Source: Pseudomonadota bacterium (lineage in GTDB: Bacteria > Pseudomonadota > Alphaproteobacteria > JAAXGF01). From it: a stretch of DNA of 18,158 bases. Within the stretch, counting starts at the first letter, position 1. Every line of letters starts with the position of its first letter. The stretch is taken from positions 1 through 18,158 of the forward strand of contig JADFMW010000023.1 of the NCBI GenBank assembly GCA_022563655.1. The letters are read 5' to 3'. The notes under the pieces are model-generated. The model was not told the origin of the DNA and did no database searches. It saw only the letters and a program-made list of their open reading frames with translations. Below, in pieces: positions 6,548-14,959 of this stretch. The position numbers and the translations under genes were made by a program.

Positions 6548-7918
6548 GTGGCGAAGAAACTCTTCATAAAATCCTACGGTTGCCAGATGAACGCCTACGA
6601 CTCCGCCCGCATGGCGGAGATCCTGGCGCCGCTCGGCTATCTGCCTTGTGACGGCCCCGAGGGTGCCGACATGGTCATCCTCAACACTTGCCACATCCGC
6701 GAGAAGGCGGCCGAGAAAGTGTACTCCGAACTCGGCCGGTGGCGCCGGCTCAAGGCGGACCGGGAGGCCCAAGGCGCTTCCATGCTCATCGCCGTCGGCG
6801 GTTGCGTCGCTCAGGCTGAAGGCGAGGACATCCTGCGCCGCGCGCCTCATGTCGACATCGTCTTCGGGCCTCAGACCTATCATCGACTGCCCGAGATGGT
6901 GGCCCGGGCGCGGCGTGAGAGCGTGTTTGACACCGAGTTCCCGGTCGAGCCCAAGTTCGACTTCTTGCCCGCCGAGCGCACCCCCGACGGGGTCTCGGAG
7001 CTGCTCTCCGTGCAGGAGGGCTGCGACAAGTTCTGCACCTTCTGCGTCGTCCCTTACACCCGCGGGGCGGAGTACTCGCGGCCGGTCGCCCAGGTCGTCG
7101 CCGAGGCCGAGCGGCTGGTGGCGGCGGGGGCCCGCGAGATCACCCTGTTGGGACAGAACGTCAATGCCTACCATGGCGAGGGGCCCGGCGGAGCATGGGG
7201 CCTCGGCCGCCTGATCCGGCGGCTGGCCGAGATCGACCGGCTTGGTCGCATCCGCTACACGACGTCGCACCCCCTCGACATGGACGACGACCTGATCCGC
7301 GCCCACGCCGAGGTGCCGGTGCTGATGCCATTCCTGCACCTGCCGGTTCAGTCGGGCTCGGATCGGGCGCTGGCGGCGATGAACCGCCGTTACCGGGCCG
7401 ACGACTACCGCCGCGTCGTCGATCGGCTGCGCGCGGCGCGTCCCGATCTGGCGTTAAGCAGCGACTTCATCGTCGGCTTTCCAGGCGAAAGCAACGCCGA
7501 TTTCGCGGCAACGCTCGCGCTCGTCGAGGAAATCGGCTTCGCCCAGGCCTACTCGTTCAAATACAGCCGGCGGCCGGGAACGCCGGCGGCCGCGCTTGCC
7601 GGTCAGGTGCCCGAGGACGTGAAAGCGGCGCGGCTCGATGACCTGCAGGCGATACTGAATACCCAACGGCTGGCGTTTAACCGGGCGAGCGTGGGCCGGG
7701 TCTTGTCGGTGCTGTTCGAGCGCGCGGGGCGCTATCCCGGCCAGCTCGTCGGGCGCAGCCCGTACATGCAGGCGGTCCACGCCACCGCGCCGCGATCGGC
7801 GGAGGGAAAGATCATCGACGTGCGTATCTCGGCGCTCCACGCCAACAGCCTGGCGGGCGTGATGGCGGCTTCCGGGCCTCAGCGCCCGCCGGCGACGGCG
7901 GCAAGGGCCATCGCATGA
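6548..7918 (+). CDS. miaB: tRNA (N6-isopentenyladenosine-37-C2)-methylthiotransferase MiaB
   Basis: The 456-residue radical SAM enzyme installs the methylthio group of ms2i6A37 in tRNAs reading U-starting codons. The N-terminal MTTase domain supplies the auxiliary 4Fe-4S ligands C12 (SYGCQMN), C48 (NTCHIREKA) and C86 (GGCVAQ). The radical SAM triad is C159, C163 and C166 in GCDKFCTFCVVPYTRG. A TRAM RNA-binding domain lies near 380-440 (GQLVGRSPYMQAVH). NTCHIREKA and the STHP-equivalent TSHPLDM point to MiaB rather than MtaB or RimO. The start is GTG 6548, from which KKLFIKSYGCQMN follows as in homologues; no ATG fits. Its TGA overlaps the phoH ATG (ATGA), which indicates coupled translation. 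Confidence 0.96.
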   Translation: MAKKLFIKSYGCQMNAYDSARMAEILAPLGYLPCDGPEGADMVILNTCHIREKAAEKVYSELGRWRRLKADREAQGASMLIAVGGCVAQAEGEDILRRAPHVDIVFGPQTYHRLPEMVARARRESVFDTEFPVEPKFDFLPAERTPDGVSELLSVQEGCDKFCTFCVVPYTRGAEYSRPVAQVVAEAERLVAAGAREITLLGQNVNAYHGEGPGGAWGLGRLIRRLAEIDRLGRIRYTTSHPLDMDDDLIRAHAEVPVLMPFLHLPVQSGSDRALAAMNRRYRADDYRRVVDRLRAARPDLALSSDFIVGFPGESNADFAATLALVEEIGFAQAYSFKYSRRPGTPAAALAGQVPEDVKAARLDDLQAILNTQRLAFNRASVGRVLSVLFERAGRYPGQLVGRSPYMQAVHATAPRSAEGKIIDVRISALHANSLAGVMAASGPQRPPATAARAIA

Positions 7919-8949
7919 CCCCCCCCTCCCGCTTGTCCGGCGCCGCGCACGAGACATCCCGGCTGCACCTGACGTTCGACGACAACACCCTGCTGCCGTT
8001 GCTGTTTGGCGAGCACGACCGAAACCTGGCCCGCATCGAGCAGCGGCTCGGCGTGGAGCTGGTCCCGCGCGGCAACGAAGTCGCCATTTCGGGTCCGTCG
8101 TGGTCGGCGCAAGCGGCCAAGGAGGTGCTGGGCGTCCTCTACGAGCGGCTGATCCACGGCATCAAGGTCGACAGCGCCGAGGTCGACGCGACGCTTCGCC
8201 TCGCCCTCCAAGGCGGCACCGGCGCGGCCGCGCTCGGCGGCGCCAACGACGAGCTGGCCATCCGCACCCAAAAGTGCCGTATCGCGCCGCGCTCGCTGAT
8301 GCAGGCGACCTACCTGCGGGCACTCCAGGAGTACGAGCTTGTGTTCGCGCTCGGCCCCGCGGGCACGGGCAAAACATACCTTGCTGTGGCGGTGGCGGTA
8401 TCGTTGCTGGCCGCCGGCCGGGTCGATCGCATCATCCTGTCGCGCCCGGCGGTTGAGGCGGGCGAACGCCTGGGCTACCTGCCCGGCGACATTCGCGAAA
8501 AGGTCGACCCCTACTTCACGCCGCTGTACGACGCGCTTCACGACATGATGCCCGGCGATAAGGTACGGCGCCGGCTCGAAAACGGCGACATCGAGGTCGC
8601 CCCGCTCGCCTTCATGCGCGGCCGCACGCTGGCCAACGCGTTCGTTATCCTTGATGAGGCCCAGAACACCTCGCCGGTGCAGATGAAGATGTGCCTCACC
8701 CGCCTCGGCGAAAACTCCCGCATGGTGGTGACCGGCGACCTGTCGCAAGTCGACCTCGCGCCAGGGACGCGCTCGGGCCTGCGCGACGCCCTCGACACCC
8801 TCGCTGGGGTCGAGGGGGTGGTGACGGTCACCTTCAGCGACGTCGACGTCGTGCGCCACGAGCTGGTCACGCGCATCGTGCGCGCGTACGACAACCGCGC
8901 GCGTCAACCCGCGAGCGAAGACGAGCCCCCGCCCAAGGAGCCGCGGTGA
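7915..8949 (+). CDS. phoH: PhoH family ATPase (PhoH-like protein)
   Basis: The 344-residue protein has the PhoH P-loop ATPase core. Walker A is GPAGTGKT at residues 147-154, followed by SRPAVEAGERLGYLPGDIRE, and Walker B is FVILDEAQN (about 243-251). VTGDLSQVDL follows as sensor motif. The N-terminal 130 residues fit the KH-like region of the YbeZ/PhoH subgroup (LFGEHDRNLARIEQRLGVEL). YbeZ-type proteins are RNA-linked ATPases working with the endoribonuclease YbeY, whose gene is the next one; the arrangement miaB-phoH-ybeY-corC-lnt is widely conserved. The start overlaps miaB by four bases and the stop overlaps the ybeY GTG. The C-terminus is Pro/Glu-rich. The family and context are clear; the precise biochemical role remains less certain. 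Confidence 0.95.
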   Translation: MTPPSRLSGAAHETSRLHLTFDDNTLLPLLFGEHDRNLARIEQRLGVELVPRGNEVAISGPSWSAQAAKEVLGVLYERLIHGIKVDSAEVDATLRLALQGGTGAAALGGANDELAIRTQKCRIAPRSLMQATYLRALQEYELVFALGPAGTGKTYLAVAVAVSLLAAGRVDRIILSRPAVEAGERLGYLPGDIREKVDPYFTPLYDALHDMMPGDKVRRRLENGDIEVAPLAFMRGRTLANAFVILDEAQNTSPVQMKMCLTRLGENSRMVVTGDLSQVDLAPGTRSGLRDALDTLAGVEGVVTVTFSDVDVVRHELVTRIVRAYDNRARQPASEDEPPPKEPR

Positions 8950-9563
8950 GCGAAGACGACCCTTCGTTAGGCCAGATACCAGGGCGGCGCCGAGCCACCA
9001 GGGAGACAACGCCGGACATCAGCGTCGCCGTGGCCCGCGCCGGCTGGCGGAACCGCCTCCCCGAGTCCGCCGCGTTGTGTCAGAAGGCCGCCGTGGCCGC
9101 GCTCGACGCGGCCGGGTTCACCCCGCTCTTCGCCCGGATCGAGGTCGGAGTGCGGCTGACCGACGACGCCGAGGTCCGGCGTCTCAACCATCGCTACCGC
9201 GGCCGCGACTCCGCGACGAACGTGCTGTCGTTTCCGGCCACCGACCTAACCCCCGGGAACCTGCCCGCCGCGCCGGCGGGTGGCGCGCCGCTGCCCCTCG
9301 GAGACGTCGTGCTCGCCTACCAGACGGTGCGCGCCGAGGCGGATGCCGAGGGCCAGCCGCTTGCCGACCGCGTGCGTCACCTGGTGGTTCACGGCGTGCT
9401 TCATCTCGCCGGCTACGACCACGAAGACGATGCCGCCGCGATCGCCATGGAGCGGCTGGAAGCCGCCGTTCTGGACAAGCTTGGCGTGCCCGCCCAGCCC
9501 GCGCCGAAGCGGGCGCCGCCGCGCCGGCGCCGTGGCCGGGCGCGACCCCGCGAGCACCCATGA
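8946..9563 (+). CDS. ybeY: Endoribonuclease/rRNA maturation factor YbeY
   Basis: The 205-residue metalloprotein carries the invariant zinc motif HGVLHLAGYDH with H149, H153 and H159. RDSATNVLSFP (about 89-99) and PLGDVVLAYQTV precede it, both family hallmarks. YbeY participates in 16S rRNA 3'-end maturation and ribosome quality control, with PhoH-type partners. The start is GTG 8946, overlapping the phoH stop (GTGA); no ATG occurs before the catalytic region. The N-terminus has a hydrophilic extension of about 30 residues. The C-terminus has an unusual basic tail (KRAPPRRRRGRARPREHP) that may add RNA affinity; that role is inference. The last four bases overlap the corC start. Confidence 0.95.
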   Translation: MSEDDPSLGQIPGRRRATRETTPDISVAVARAGWRNRLPESAALCQKAAVAALDAAGFTPLFARIEVGVRLTDDAEVRRLNHRYRGRDSATNVLSFPATDLTPGNLPAAPAGGAPLPLGDVVLAYQTVRAEADAEGQPLADRVRHLVVHGVLHLAGYDHEDDAAAIAMERLEAAVLDKLGVPAQPAPKRAPPRRRRGRARPREHP

Positions 9564-10465
9564 GCGAACCCGTACCGTCTAGATCGCCCCGCAACGACGC
9601 GGGCGCACAGCAATCCTCCCTGATCGAGGTGGTCCGCGACTGGTTGCGCAGCTTGGCGCGCCGGCGAGACGGCAAAACTCACCTCCGCGAAATCCTCGAG
9701 GAGATGATCGACGAGCGCGGCGAAGAGACCGTGCGCGCCGATCCCAAGGAGCGCGCGATGCTCCTTAATATGCTCAACTTCGGCGAACTTCGGGTCGGCG
9801 GCGTCATGGTGCCGCGCGCCGACATCGTCGCCGTCGAGCAGTCGACGCCGCTCGCCGGCGTGGTCAAGGCGATGAGCGCGGCGGGCCATTCGCGGTTGCC
9901 GGTCTTCCGCGAAACGCTCGACGACATCATCGGCATGGTTCATGTGCGCGATCTGTTGCCCTTCTGGGGCACGAACGAGCCTTTCGCCCTCAGCGGCATC
10001 GTGCGGCGGTTTCTGTTCGTGCCGCCGTCGATGCGGGTGCGCGACCTGCTCTTGCAAATGCGCGTGTCACGCATTCATATGGCGGTGGTGGTCGACGAGT
10101 TCGGCGGTAGTGACGGACTGGTGACCATCGAGGACCTGGTCGAGGAGATCGTCGGCGATATCCAGGACGAGCACGACGTGGAAGAGCTGCCGATGCTGGT
10201 CGAGAAGCCGGGTGGCGTGATCGAGGCCGACGCCCGGGTCACCCTCGAGCAATTCGCGGCGCAGGTCGGGGACATGCTGTTGCCGCAAGAGCACGAGGAG
10301 CACGCCGAGACGCTCGGCGGTCTGGTCTTCACCCTGGCCGGACGGGTGCCGGCGCGGGGCGAGCTGATCACCCATCCCGCCGGCCTCCAGTTCGAAGTCC
10401 TCGACGCCGACCCGAGGCGGATCAAGCGCCTGCGCATCCATCGCGTGCCGTCTGCGCCTGAATGA
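9560..10465 (+). CDS. corC: CorC/TlyC (HlyC) family CBS-domain protein
   Basis: The 301-residue soluble protein has an N-terminal leader helix region (LREILEEMIDERGEETVRAD). Tandem CBS domains span about residues 75-205 (VMVPRADIVAVEQSTPLAGV, HSRLPVFRETLDDIIGMVHV, and HMAVVVDEFGGSDGLVTIED). A CorC_HlyC transporter-associated domain follows (about 215-295, GVIEADARVTLEQF, ETLGGLVFTLAGRVPARGE). No DUF21 membrane domain is present, so it is the cytosolic CorC form. CBS pairs bind adenine nucleotides; the family is tied to magnesium/cobalt efflux or tolerance, though the mechanism is unsettled. Position directly before lnt is the conserved one (ybeX-lnt in E. coli). ATG 9560 overlaps the ybeY TGA. 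Confidence 0.94.
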   Translation: MSEPVPSRSPRNDAGAQQSSLIEVVRDWLRSLARRRDGKTHLREILEEMIDERGEETVRADPKERAMLLNMLNFGELRVGGVMVPRADIVAVEQSTPLAGVVKAMSAAGHSRLPVFRETLDDIIGMVHVRDLLPFWGTNEPFALSGIVRRFLFVPPSMRVRDLLLQMRVSRIHMAVVVDEFGGSDGLVTIEDLVEEIVGDIQDEHDVEELPMLVEKPGGVIEADARVTLEQFAAQVGDMLLPQEHEEHAETLGGLVFTLAGRVPARGELITHPAGLQFEVLDADPRRIKRLRIHRVPSAPE

Positions 10466-10488
10466 CCCTCACTCGCTGGGGCTAGGCC

Positions 10489-12108
10489 ATGAAGCGTCTC
10501 AGAGCGCGGCTCGCCGCGCTTGTCGGCTGGCGCCGCGCCGCCGCCGCGGCGCTGCTTGGCGCTGCCGCGACCGCGGCGCTGCCGCCGCTGCACGCTTTGC
10601 CGCTGGTTGTCGTCGCGTTCACCGGGCTGGTCTGGCTGGTCGAGGGCAGCCGCTCGCGCCGCGCCGCCTTCGCCGTGGGTTGGTGGTTCGGCCTCGGCCA
10701 TTTCGCGACCGGGCTTTACTGGTTCGCCCACGCGATGTTGACCGATCCCGAGCGCTTCGCTTGGTTGATCGCGCCGGCGATTCTCGGCGCCTCGGCGGTC
10801 CTCGCGATTTTCCCCGCCATGGCGGCGGCGGCCGCACGGTGGTGCCCGGCTGGGATCGCGCGGGCGCTCGGCCTGGCGCTCGCCTGGGCCGCCGCCGAGT
10901 GGCTGCGCGGACGTGTCTTTTCCGGGTTCCCGTGGAACCTGATCGGCTACGGCTGGACCGCTTCCGACGAGATGATCCAGTTCGCCGCGCTCGCCAGCAG
11001 CTACGGTCTCAGCCTCGTCACGGTGCTGGCCGCGGCGCTGCCCGCGACGCTCGCCGACGGCCCCGGCGGCGCCCGCCGGTGGCTCCCGACAGGGCTCGCC
11101 GCGGCGCTGCTCGCGGCGGTGTGGGGCGGCGGCGCGCTGCGCCTCGCCACGGCCGATTCACGCGCCGTCGAGGGCGTTCTGTTGCGGCTGGTCCAGCCGA
11201 ACGTCGCTCAACACCACAAGTGGCGGCCGGAGCTGCGCGCGGCGTTGTTCGCCAGCCAACTCCAACTTACCGCGAGCGACGGCATCGACCGCGTCAGCCA
11301 TGTGATATGGCCGGAGACGGCGATCCCTTACTTCATCGCCAACGACCTCATCCGGCGCCGCATGATCGCGGCGGTCACCCCGCGCGATGGCGTGCTGATT
11401 AGCGGCGCGGTGCGCACGACGCCCACGCCGACCTCGCCGCAGCGGCTGTGGAACAGCCTGCACGCCATCGACGCCGAGGGGAATATCGTCGCAACCTACG
11501 ACAAGTTCCATCTCGTGCCGTTCGGCGAATACGTGCCTTTCCGCCGGGTGCTGTCGTTTGCCAAGCTCACGTACGGGACGGTCGACTTCTCCGCCGGGCC
11601 CGGGCCGCGCACCCTGAGGCTGCCGGGCCTGCCCCCCGTGAGCCCGTTGATCTGCTACGAGGCGATCTTTCCCCACCAGGTGATCGACCGGACCGACCGC
11701 CCGGACTGGCTGCTCAACCTCACCAACGACGCTTGGTTCGGCATCAGCAGCGGGCCCTACCAGCATTTCGCCAGCGCCCGCATGCGCGCGGTCGAGCAGG
11801 GCCTGCCGCTGGTGCGGGTCGCCAACACCGGCATCTCGGGCGTGGTCGATTCTTACGGGCGGGTCACGGCGCGGCTGGGGCTCGACCGCAAGGGCGTGCT
11901 CGACGTGGCGCTGCCGGTCGCGCTCGATCGCCTCACGCCTTACGCCAGATGGGGCGATTTCACGCTGCTGGTGCTGCTGGCCTTTGGCGGCGTGGTTCTC
12001 GGCGGGCTGGCCGCTCGGGACAAAAAAATGACGAGTCCACGGGTTTTGCAACACGCAATGGTATGTTACAGTCCGCGCGGCTATCGAGTGTTAACCCTGA
12101 TGAAGTAA
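10489..12108 (+). CDS. lnt: Apolipoprotein N-acyltransferase Lnt
   Basis: The 539-residue inner-membrane enzyme adds the third acyl chain to the N-terminal Cys of lipoproteins in the periplasm. The first 220 residues hold about six hydrophobic segments. The nitrilase-like domain follows with the triad E276 (HVIWPETAIPYF), K339 (TYDKFHLVPFGEYVPF) and C389 (SPLICYEAIFPH), at positions close to E. coli E267/K335/C387. A last membrane helix (TLLVLLAFGGVVLGGLAA) precedes an unusual tail of about 28 residues (from KKMTSPRVLQHAM). That tail is encoded by DNA that also looks like the promoter and leader of the next gene, so it may be a late stop rather than a functional extension. It lies 23 bases after corC, likely co-transcribed. 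Confidence 0.96.
   Translation: MKRLRARLAALVGWRRAAAAALLGAAATAALPPLHALPLVVVAFTGLVWLVEGSRSRRAAFAVGWWFGLGHFATGLYWFAHAMLTDPERFAWLIAPAILGASAVLAIFPAMAAAAARWCPAGIARALGLALAWAAAEWLRGRVFSGFPWNLIGYGWTASDEMIQFAALASSYGLSLVTVLAAALPATLADGPGGARRWLPTGLAAALLAAVWGGGALRLATADSRAVEGVLLRLVQPNVAQHHKWRPELRAALFASQLQLTASDGIDRVSHVIWPETAIPYFIANDLIRRRMIAAVTPRDGVLISGAVRTTPTPTSPQRLWNSLHAIDAEGNIVATYDKFHLVPFGEYVPFRRVLSFAKLTYGTVDFSAGPGPRTLRLPGLPPVSPLICYEAIFPHQVIDRTDRPDWLLNLTNDAWFGISSGPYQHFASARMRAVEQGLPLVRVANTGISGVVDSYGRVTARLGLDRKGVLDVALPVALDRLTPYARWGDFTLLVLLAFGGVVLGGLAARDKKMTSPRVLQHAMVCYSPRGYRVLTLMK
12046..12072 (+). promoter_or_regulatory. Possible promoter of the HTH regulator gene inside the 3' end of lnt
   Basis: TTGCAA (12046-12051) and TACAGT (12067-12072) are 15 bases apart; shifting the -35 to TTTGCA gives 16. 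The -10 region TGTTACAGTC is identical to that at 6462-6471 upstream of miaB. A start near 12080 would give a leader of about 115 bases before the ATG at 12195, containing three TAACC boxes. Confidence 0.4.
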
Positions 12109-12124
12109 CCAAGATCGCGTAACC
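12092..12124. repeat. Three TAACC boxes at exact 14-bp spacing
   Basis: TAACC occurs at 12092-12096, 12106-12110 and 12120-12124, each 14 bases from the last; copies two and three share GTAACC. The Lnt stop codon lies in the second box. The array is between the putative -10 and the HTH gene, a place suited to a repressor-binding site or an mRNA-binding site. Confidence 0.5.
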
Positions 12125-12194
12125 CAAGGCTGCCAACTGGCTCGTGCAATCGAGAGATCGGCAAGTCTCAATCCAAAAAAGGAGTTCTCGCGTA

Positions 12195-12617
12195 ATGGCA
12201 TCTGTTCCGAACCCGATCGATGTTCACGTTGGACGCCGCCTCCGATTGCGCCGCACCTTGCTGGGAATGAGCCAGGAGAAGCTTGGGAAAGCGGTTCGGC
12301 TGACCTTCCAGCAAATCCAGAAGTACGAGCGCGGGGTCAACCGCATCGGCTCCAGCCGTCTTTACCAGCTGAGTCAGATCTTGGACGTGCCCGTGTCGTT
12401 TTTTTTCGACGACATGCCCCCGCTCGAGACAGCCGACGCGCCCGGCTTGCGCGAGGGTGCGCCGGCGCCGTTCGAGCCGGATCCGATGGCCAAGCGTGAG
12501 ACCCTCGAGTTGGTGCGCGCCTACTATCGCATCTCCGATCCGGCGGCGCGCAAGCGCCTCTTCCAGCTGACCAAGGCGATTGCGAACGTATCCAAGAAAT
12601 CCGGCGGCACGGGCTAA
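12195..12617 (+). CDS. XRE-family HTH transcriptional regulator, PraR/PhrR type
   Basis: The 140-residue protein begins MASVPNPIDVHVGRRLRLRR. Its lambda-repressor-like HTH (about 12-68) includes MSQEKLGKAVRLTFQQIQKYERG with GVNRIGSSRLYQLSQIL, then the VPVSFFFDDMP segment typical of alphaproteobacterial PraR/PhrR proteins. The C-terminal part (ETLELVRAYYRISDPAARKR, LFQLTKAIA) is a conserved helix after an acidic/Pro linker. PraR in rhizobia represses biofilm, quorum-linked and reb genes; the role here is unknown, but its place between lnt and metK is the conserved one. ATG 12195 has GGAG ten bases upstream (12181-12184); a frame to 12144 is less likely. Its own promoter and box array suggest independent, perhaps autoregulated, expression. 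Confidence 0.9.
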   Translation: MASVPNPIDVHVGRRLRLRRTLLGMSQEKLGKAVRLTFQQIQKYERGVNRIGSSRLYQLSQILDVPVSFFFDDMPPLETADAPGLREGAPAPFEPDPMAKRETLELVRAYYRISDPAARKRLFQLTKAIANVSKKSGGTG

Positions 12618-12790
12618 GAGCAGCGGGCTTCCCGATCGGCGTCTGCGGCGCGGGCAACGCGCTTGGAAAGCACTTGACCCGTTGTGGAAAGCTTGTCACA
12701 AAGGCTCGGGTTGTTGCCTGCTCCGAGGCGGGCCAGGCGAGCGAAGCGTGACGTTGTTCCGAAAACGTTGAGCCAATCCGGGGGCCGTCT
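12618..12790. promoter_or_regulatory. metK leader region
   Basis: These 173 bases hold no gene. TTGACC (12674-12679) is a fair -35, but only weak -10 candidates (CACAAA) follow. Two copies of GGAAAGC at 12665-12671 and 12686-12692 are 21 bp apart, about two helical turns, and flank the possible -35. A short hairpin ACGTT/AACGT (12751-12755/12764-12768) precedes a GGGGG tract (12780-12784) that could serve as ribosome site for a CTG start. I could not fit SAM-II, SAM/SAH or SAH riboswitch consensus here. Confidence 0.35.
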
Positions 12791-13960
<1,170 letters not shown>

Positions 13961-13971
13961 GCGGTGCCGCA

Positions 13972-14700
13972 GTGCCGCCGCGCCGTACCACGTCGCCGCG
14001 GTTGCTTTACGGCCGGCGCCGCGGCAGGAAGCTGCGGCCCGGCCGGCAGCGCCTCATCGAGCAGCTTTTGCCCCGGCTCGAGGTCACGGTGCCAGCCAGC
14101 GGCCGGCTCGATCCGCGCGCCCTGTTCGACGACCCGGTTGCGGATGTCTGGATCGAGGTGGGCTTCGGCGCCGGCGAACATCTCGCCGCCCAGGCGCGCG
14201 CCCACCCCGAGGTCGGGCTGATTGGGTGCGAGCCTTACATTAACGGCGTCGCCGCCTTGCTCGCCACGGTGGCCGCGCAGCGCTTGGGCAACGTTCGCGT
14301 CGTGCCCGACGACGCGCGGCTGCTCCTCGCCGCCCTGCCCGACGCATCCGTCGGCCGGCTGTTCGCGCTGTTCGCCGATCCCTGGCCCAAGGCGCGCCAT
14401 CACAAACGGCGGTTCATCAACCGCCAAACGCTCGATGTCTGCGCGCGCATCCTGCGCGACGGAGCCGAGTTCCGGCTCGCCACCGACCTCGCCGAGCATT
14501 GCCGCTGGATTCTCGACCATCTCAGGCGCCACGATTCCTTCGTCTGGCTCGCGCGCTCGCCCAGGGACTGGCGCGAACGACCCGATGACTGGCCGGAAAC
14601 GCGTTACGAGGAGAAAGCCCGCAGGCAGGGCAGGCGTCCCGTGTTCCTGCGCTTCCGCCGGGTGGTCCGCGAGCGGCTCGAAGAAGACGCACCGCCGTAG
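13972..14700 (+). CDS. trmB: tRNA (guanine-N7)-methyltransferase TrmB
   Basis: The 242-residue enzyme makes m7G46 in the tRNA variable loop with S-adenosylmethionine, the product of the preceding metK. LYGRRRGRKLRPGRQRLIEQ opens the family N-terminus. The SAM site is EVGFGAGEHLAAQA (about 62-75), and the catalytic/tRNA-binding block is FADPWPKARHHKRRF (D136-K140 core). FRLATDLAEHCRWIL and TRYEEKARRQGRRPVF complete the hallmark set. The start is GTG 13972, eleven bases after the metK stop, suggesting co-transcription; no ATG fits. The last residues (EEDAPP) are acidic and unremarkable. Confidence 0.95.
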   Translation: MPPRRTTSPRLLYGRRRGRKLRPGRQRLIEQLLPRLEVTVPASGRLDPRALFDDPVADVWIEVGFGAGEHLAAQARAHPEVGLIGCEPYINGVAALLATVAAQRLGNVRVVPDDARLLLAALPDASVGRLFALFADPWPKARHHKRRFINRQTLDVCARILRDGAEFRLATDLAEHCRWILDHLRRHDSFVWLARSPRDWRERPDDWPETRYEEKARRQGRRPVFLRFRRVVRERLEEDAPP

Positions 14701-14839
14701 GCCGCGTCGAGGAGACGCCGCCCCAGGACGGTGTCGAACCACGATAGTCTGTGCCAGGAAGGCTTGGTCCGCGCCCTTGTAATCGCTGGATATCGGTGGG
14801 GCCGGTCCATGTTAGGGCTGGATCCAGGGCAGAAAATAC

Positions 14840-14867
14840 TTGCGAGGCCCGGCGGGATCACTATGAT
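14840..14867 (+). promoter_or_regulatory. Sigma-70-like promoter of the rimP-nusA-infB operon
   Basis: TTGCGA (14840-14845) and TATGAT (14862-14867) are 16 bases apart; the -10 matches TATAAT at five of six positions. The -10 is overlapped by a short inverted repeat GGATCA-CTA-TGATCC (14855-14869), which could be an operator. A transcript starting near 14874 would have a leader of about 86 bases before rimP. Confidence 0.55.
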
Positions 14868-14902
14868 CCGGGGTTCGTCGCTGCGAGGGCTTGGTTACCG
14901 GG

Positions 14903-14943
14903 TTGGGCCCTTGTGTTCTGTGGGCCTCCGGCCCACTTTTTTT
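14903..14943 (+). terminator. Terminator-like hairpin in the rimP leader (possible attenuator)
   Basis: GTGGGCC (14920-14926), loop TCC, and GGCCCAC (14930-14936) form a perfect 7-bp stem followed by seven T residues (14937-14943), the form of an intrinsic terminator. It lies 16 bases before the rimP ATG and after the promoter, so it would stop the operon's own transcript. An upstream segment, TGGGCC (14904-14909), can pair with GGCCCA (14930-14935) and so disrupt the hairpin. It could alternatively end read-through from trmB. Confidence 0.6.
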
Positions 14944-14959
14944 CGCGGTCGGGTGAAAC

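Noticed and set aside
7879..9009. 376-codon minus-strand frame opposite phoH
   Set aside because: Mirror of the phoH coding frame with His/Asp/Arg-rich sequence and no recognisable motif.
12618..12790. SAM or SAH riboswitch upstream of metK
   Set aside because: Fragments such as CCGAGGCGGGCCAGGCGAGCG recall SAH-riboswitch pieces, but the pairing order and conserved core could not be fitted. A covariance-model search would decide.
14701..14839. tRNA or small gene between trmB and rimP
   Set aside because: No cloverleaf with T-loop GTTCRA pattern at the right spacing and no frame with family resemblance was found; only the promoter and hairpin further on are supported.
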